From: Flavobacteriaceae bacterium
Lineage (GTDB): Bacteria; Bacteroidota; Bacteroidia; Flavobacteriales; Weeksellaceae
Reading direction: 5' to 3'
Assembly (NCBI GenBank): GCA_031273305.1
Contig: JAISSC010000138.1
Coordinates: 1-6,280 of the forward strand
DNA: 6,280 bases
This document shows positions 6,185 to 6,280 of the stretch, one piece after another. The notes beneath the pieces were generated by a model, which was given only the letters and a program-made list of their open reading frames with translations, was not told where the DNA came from and searched no databases. The position numbers were made by a program, and so were the translations under genes. Numbering within the stretch: position 1 is the stretch's first letter; each line of letters starts with the position of its first letter.

Positions 6185-6280
6185 ATGTTGCGAGCGGAGC
6201 GTGGCAATCTCAACGATAACAATAATGTTACATTCCTCCGGAATGCCGTTATGGGTGGGAGATTGTTCATTCTACCGAGC
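6185..6280 (+). repeat. Fold-back interspersed repeat, copy B (runs off the window)
   Basis: This copy has TTGCGA (6188-6193) and GGCAATCTCAAC (6203-6214), both shared with copy A. It then forms three nested inverted pairs: CAATCTC (6205-6211) with GAGATTG (6259-6265), ATAAC (6216-6220) with GTTAT (6248-6252), and CATTCC (6231-6236) with GGAATG (6240-6245) around a three-base loop. The right arm after GAGATTG (6266-6280) looks like a diverged inverted copy of the left arm and probably continues beyond the window. Such structure suits a REP- or MITE-like non-coding element. No open reading frame is supported in it. Confidence 0.65.

Overview
The window looks like part of a Bacteroidota (Bacteroidetes) chromosome. 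The evidence is: AT-rich intergenic DNA with almost no Shine-Dalgarno sites; an OmpA-type lipoprotein with a Lys-rich start after the lipid cysteine (C-K-K-D); a HypF of the type I associate with Bacteroidetes (L-G-D-K-M in place of the usual L-P-G-G-D segment); and interspersed repeats containing TTGCGA...GGCAATCTCAAC, common in these genomes. No rRNA, tRNA, CRISPR array, transposase or phage gene is visible.

All five genes lie on the minus strand and read from right to left. First is an OmpA-family lipoprotein (5012-6064). After 35 bases comes a HyaD/HybD/HupD-type [NiFe]-hydrogenase maturation endopeptidase (4455-4976). Then, with gaps of 50 and 24 bases, come an AIM24/TIGR00266-family protein (3616-4404) and the carbamoyltransferase HypF (1288-3591). 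A weak terminator-like hairpin follows hypF. Beyond it is a separately placed exported protein of seven approximately 40-residue YVAG/LWKNG repeats (201-1178), probably a beta-propeller. The flanks (1-200 and 6065-6280) are non-coding, AT-rich and carry copies of the interspersed repeat.

The functional core is hydrogenase maturation. HypF starts synthesis of the CN ligands of the Ni-Fe site, and the endopeptidase trims the large subunit after nickel insertion. The hydrogenase subunits and HypA-E are not in the window. The OmpA lipoprotein and the AIM24 protein are not known maturation factors; their close co-directional spacing suggests co-transcription but proves no shared function.

The oddest sequence-level observation concerns starts. 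Both maturation genes lack a usable in-frame ATG and begin at TTG, and each has an ATG 7-10 bases upstream in the wrong frame, needing a +1 shift. The protease ATG even has an ideally spaced GGAGG, the only strong ribosome-binding site in the window. This could be non-canonical initiation with a short leader peptide, a frameshift, or single-base sequence errors. I see no convincing wholly new multi-gene system; the best leads are these starts, AIM24 inside a hydrogenase-maturation cluster, the seven-repeat protein, and the nested fold-back repeat at the right edge.
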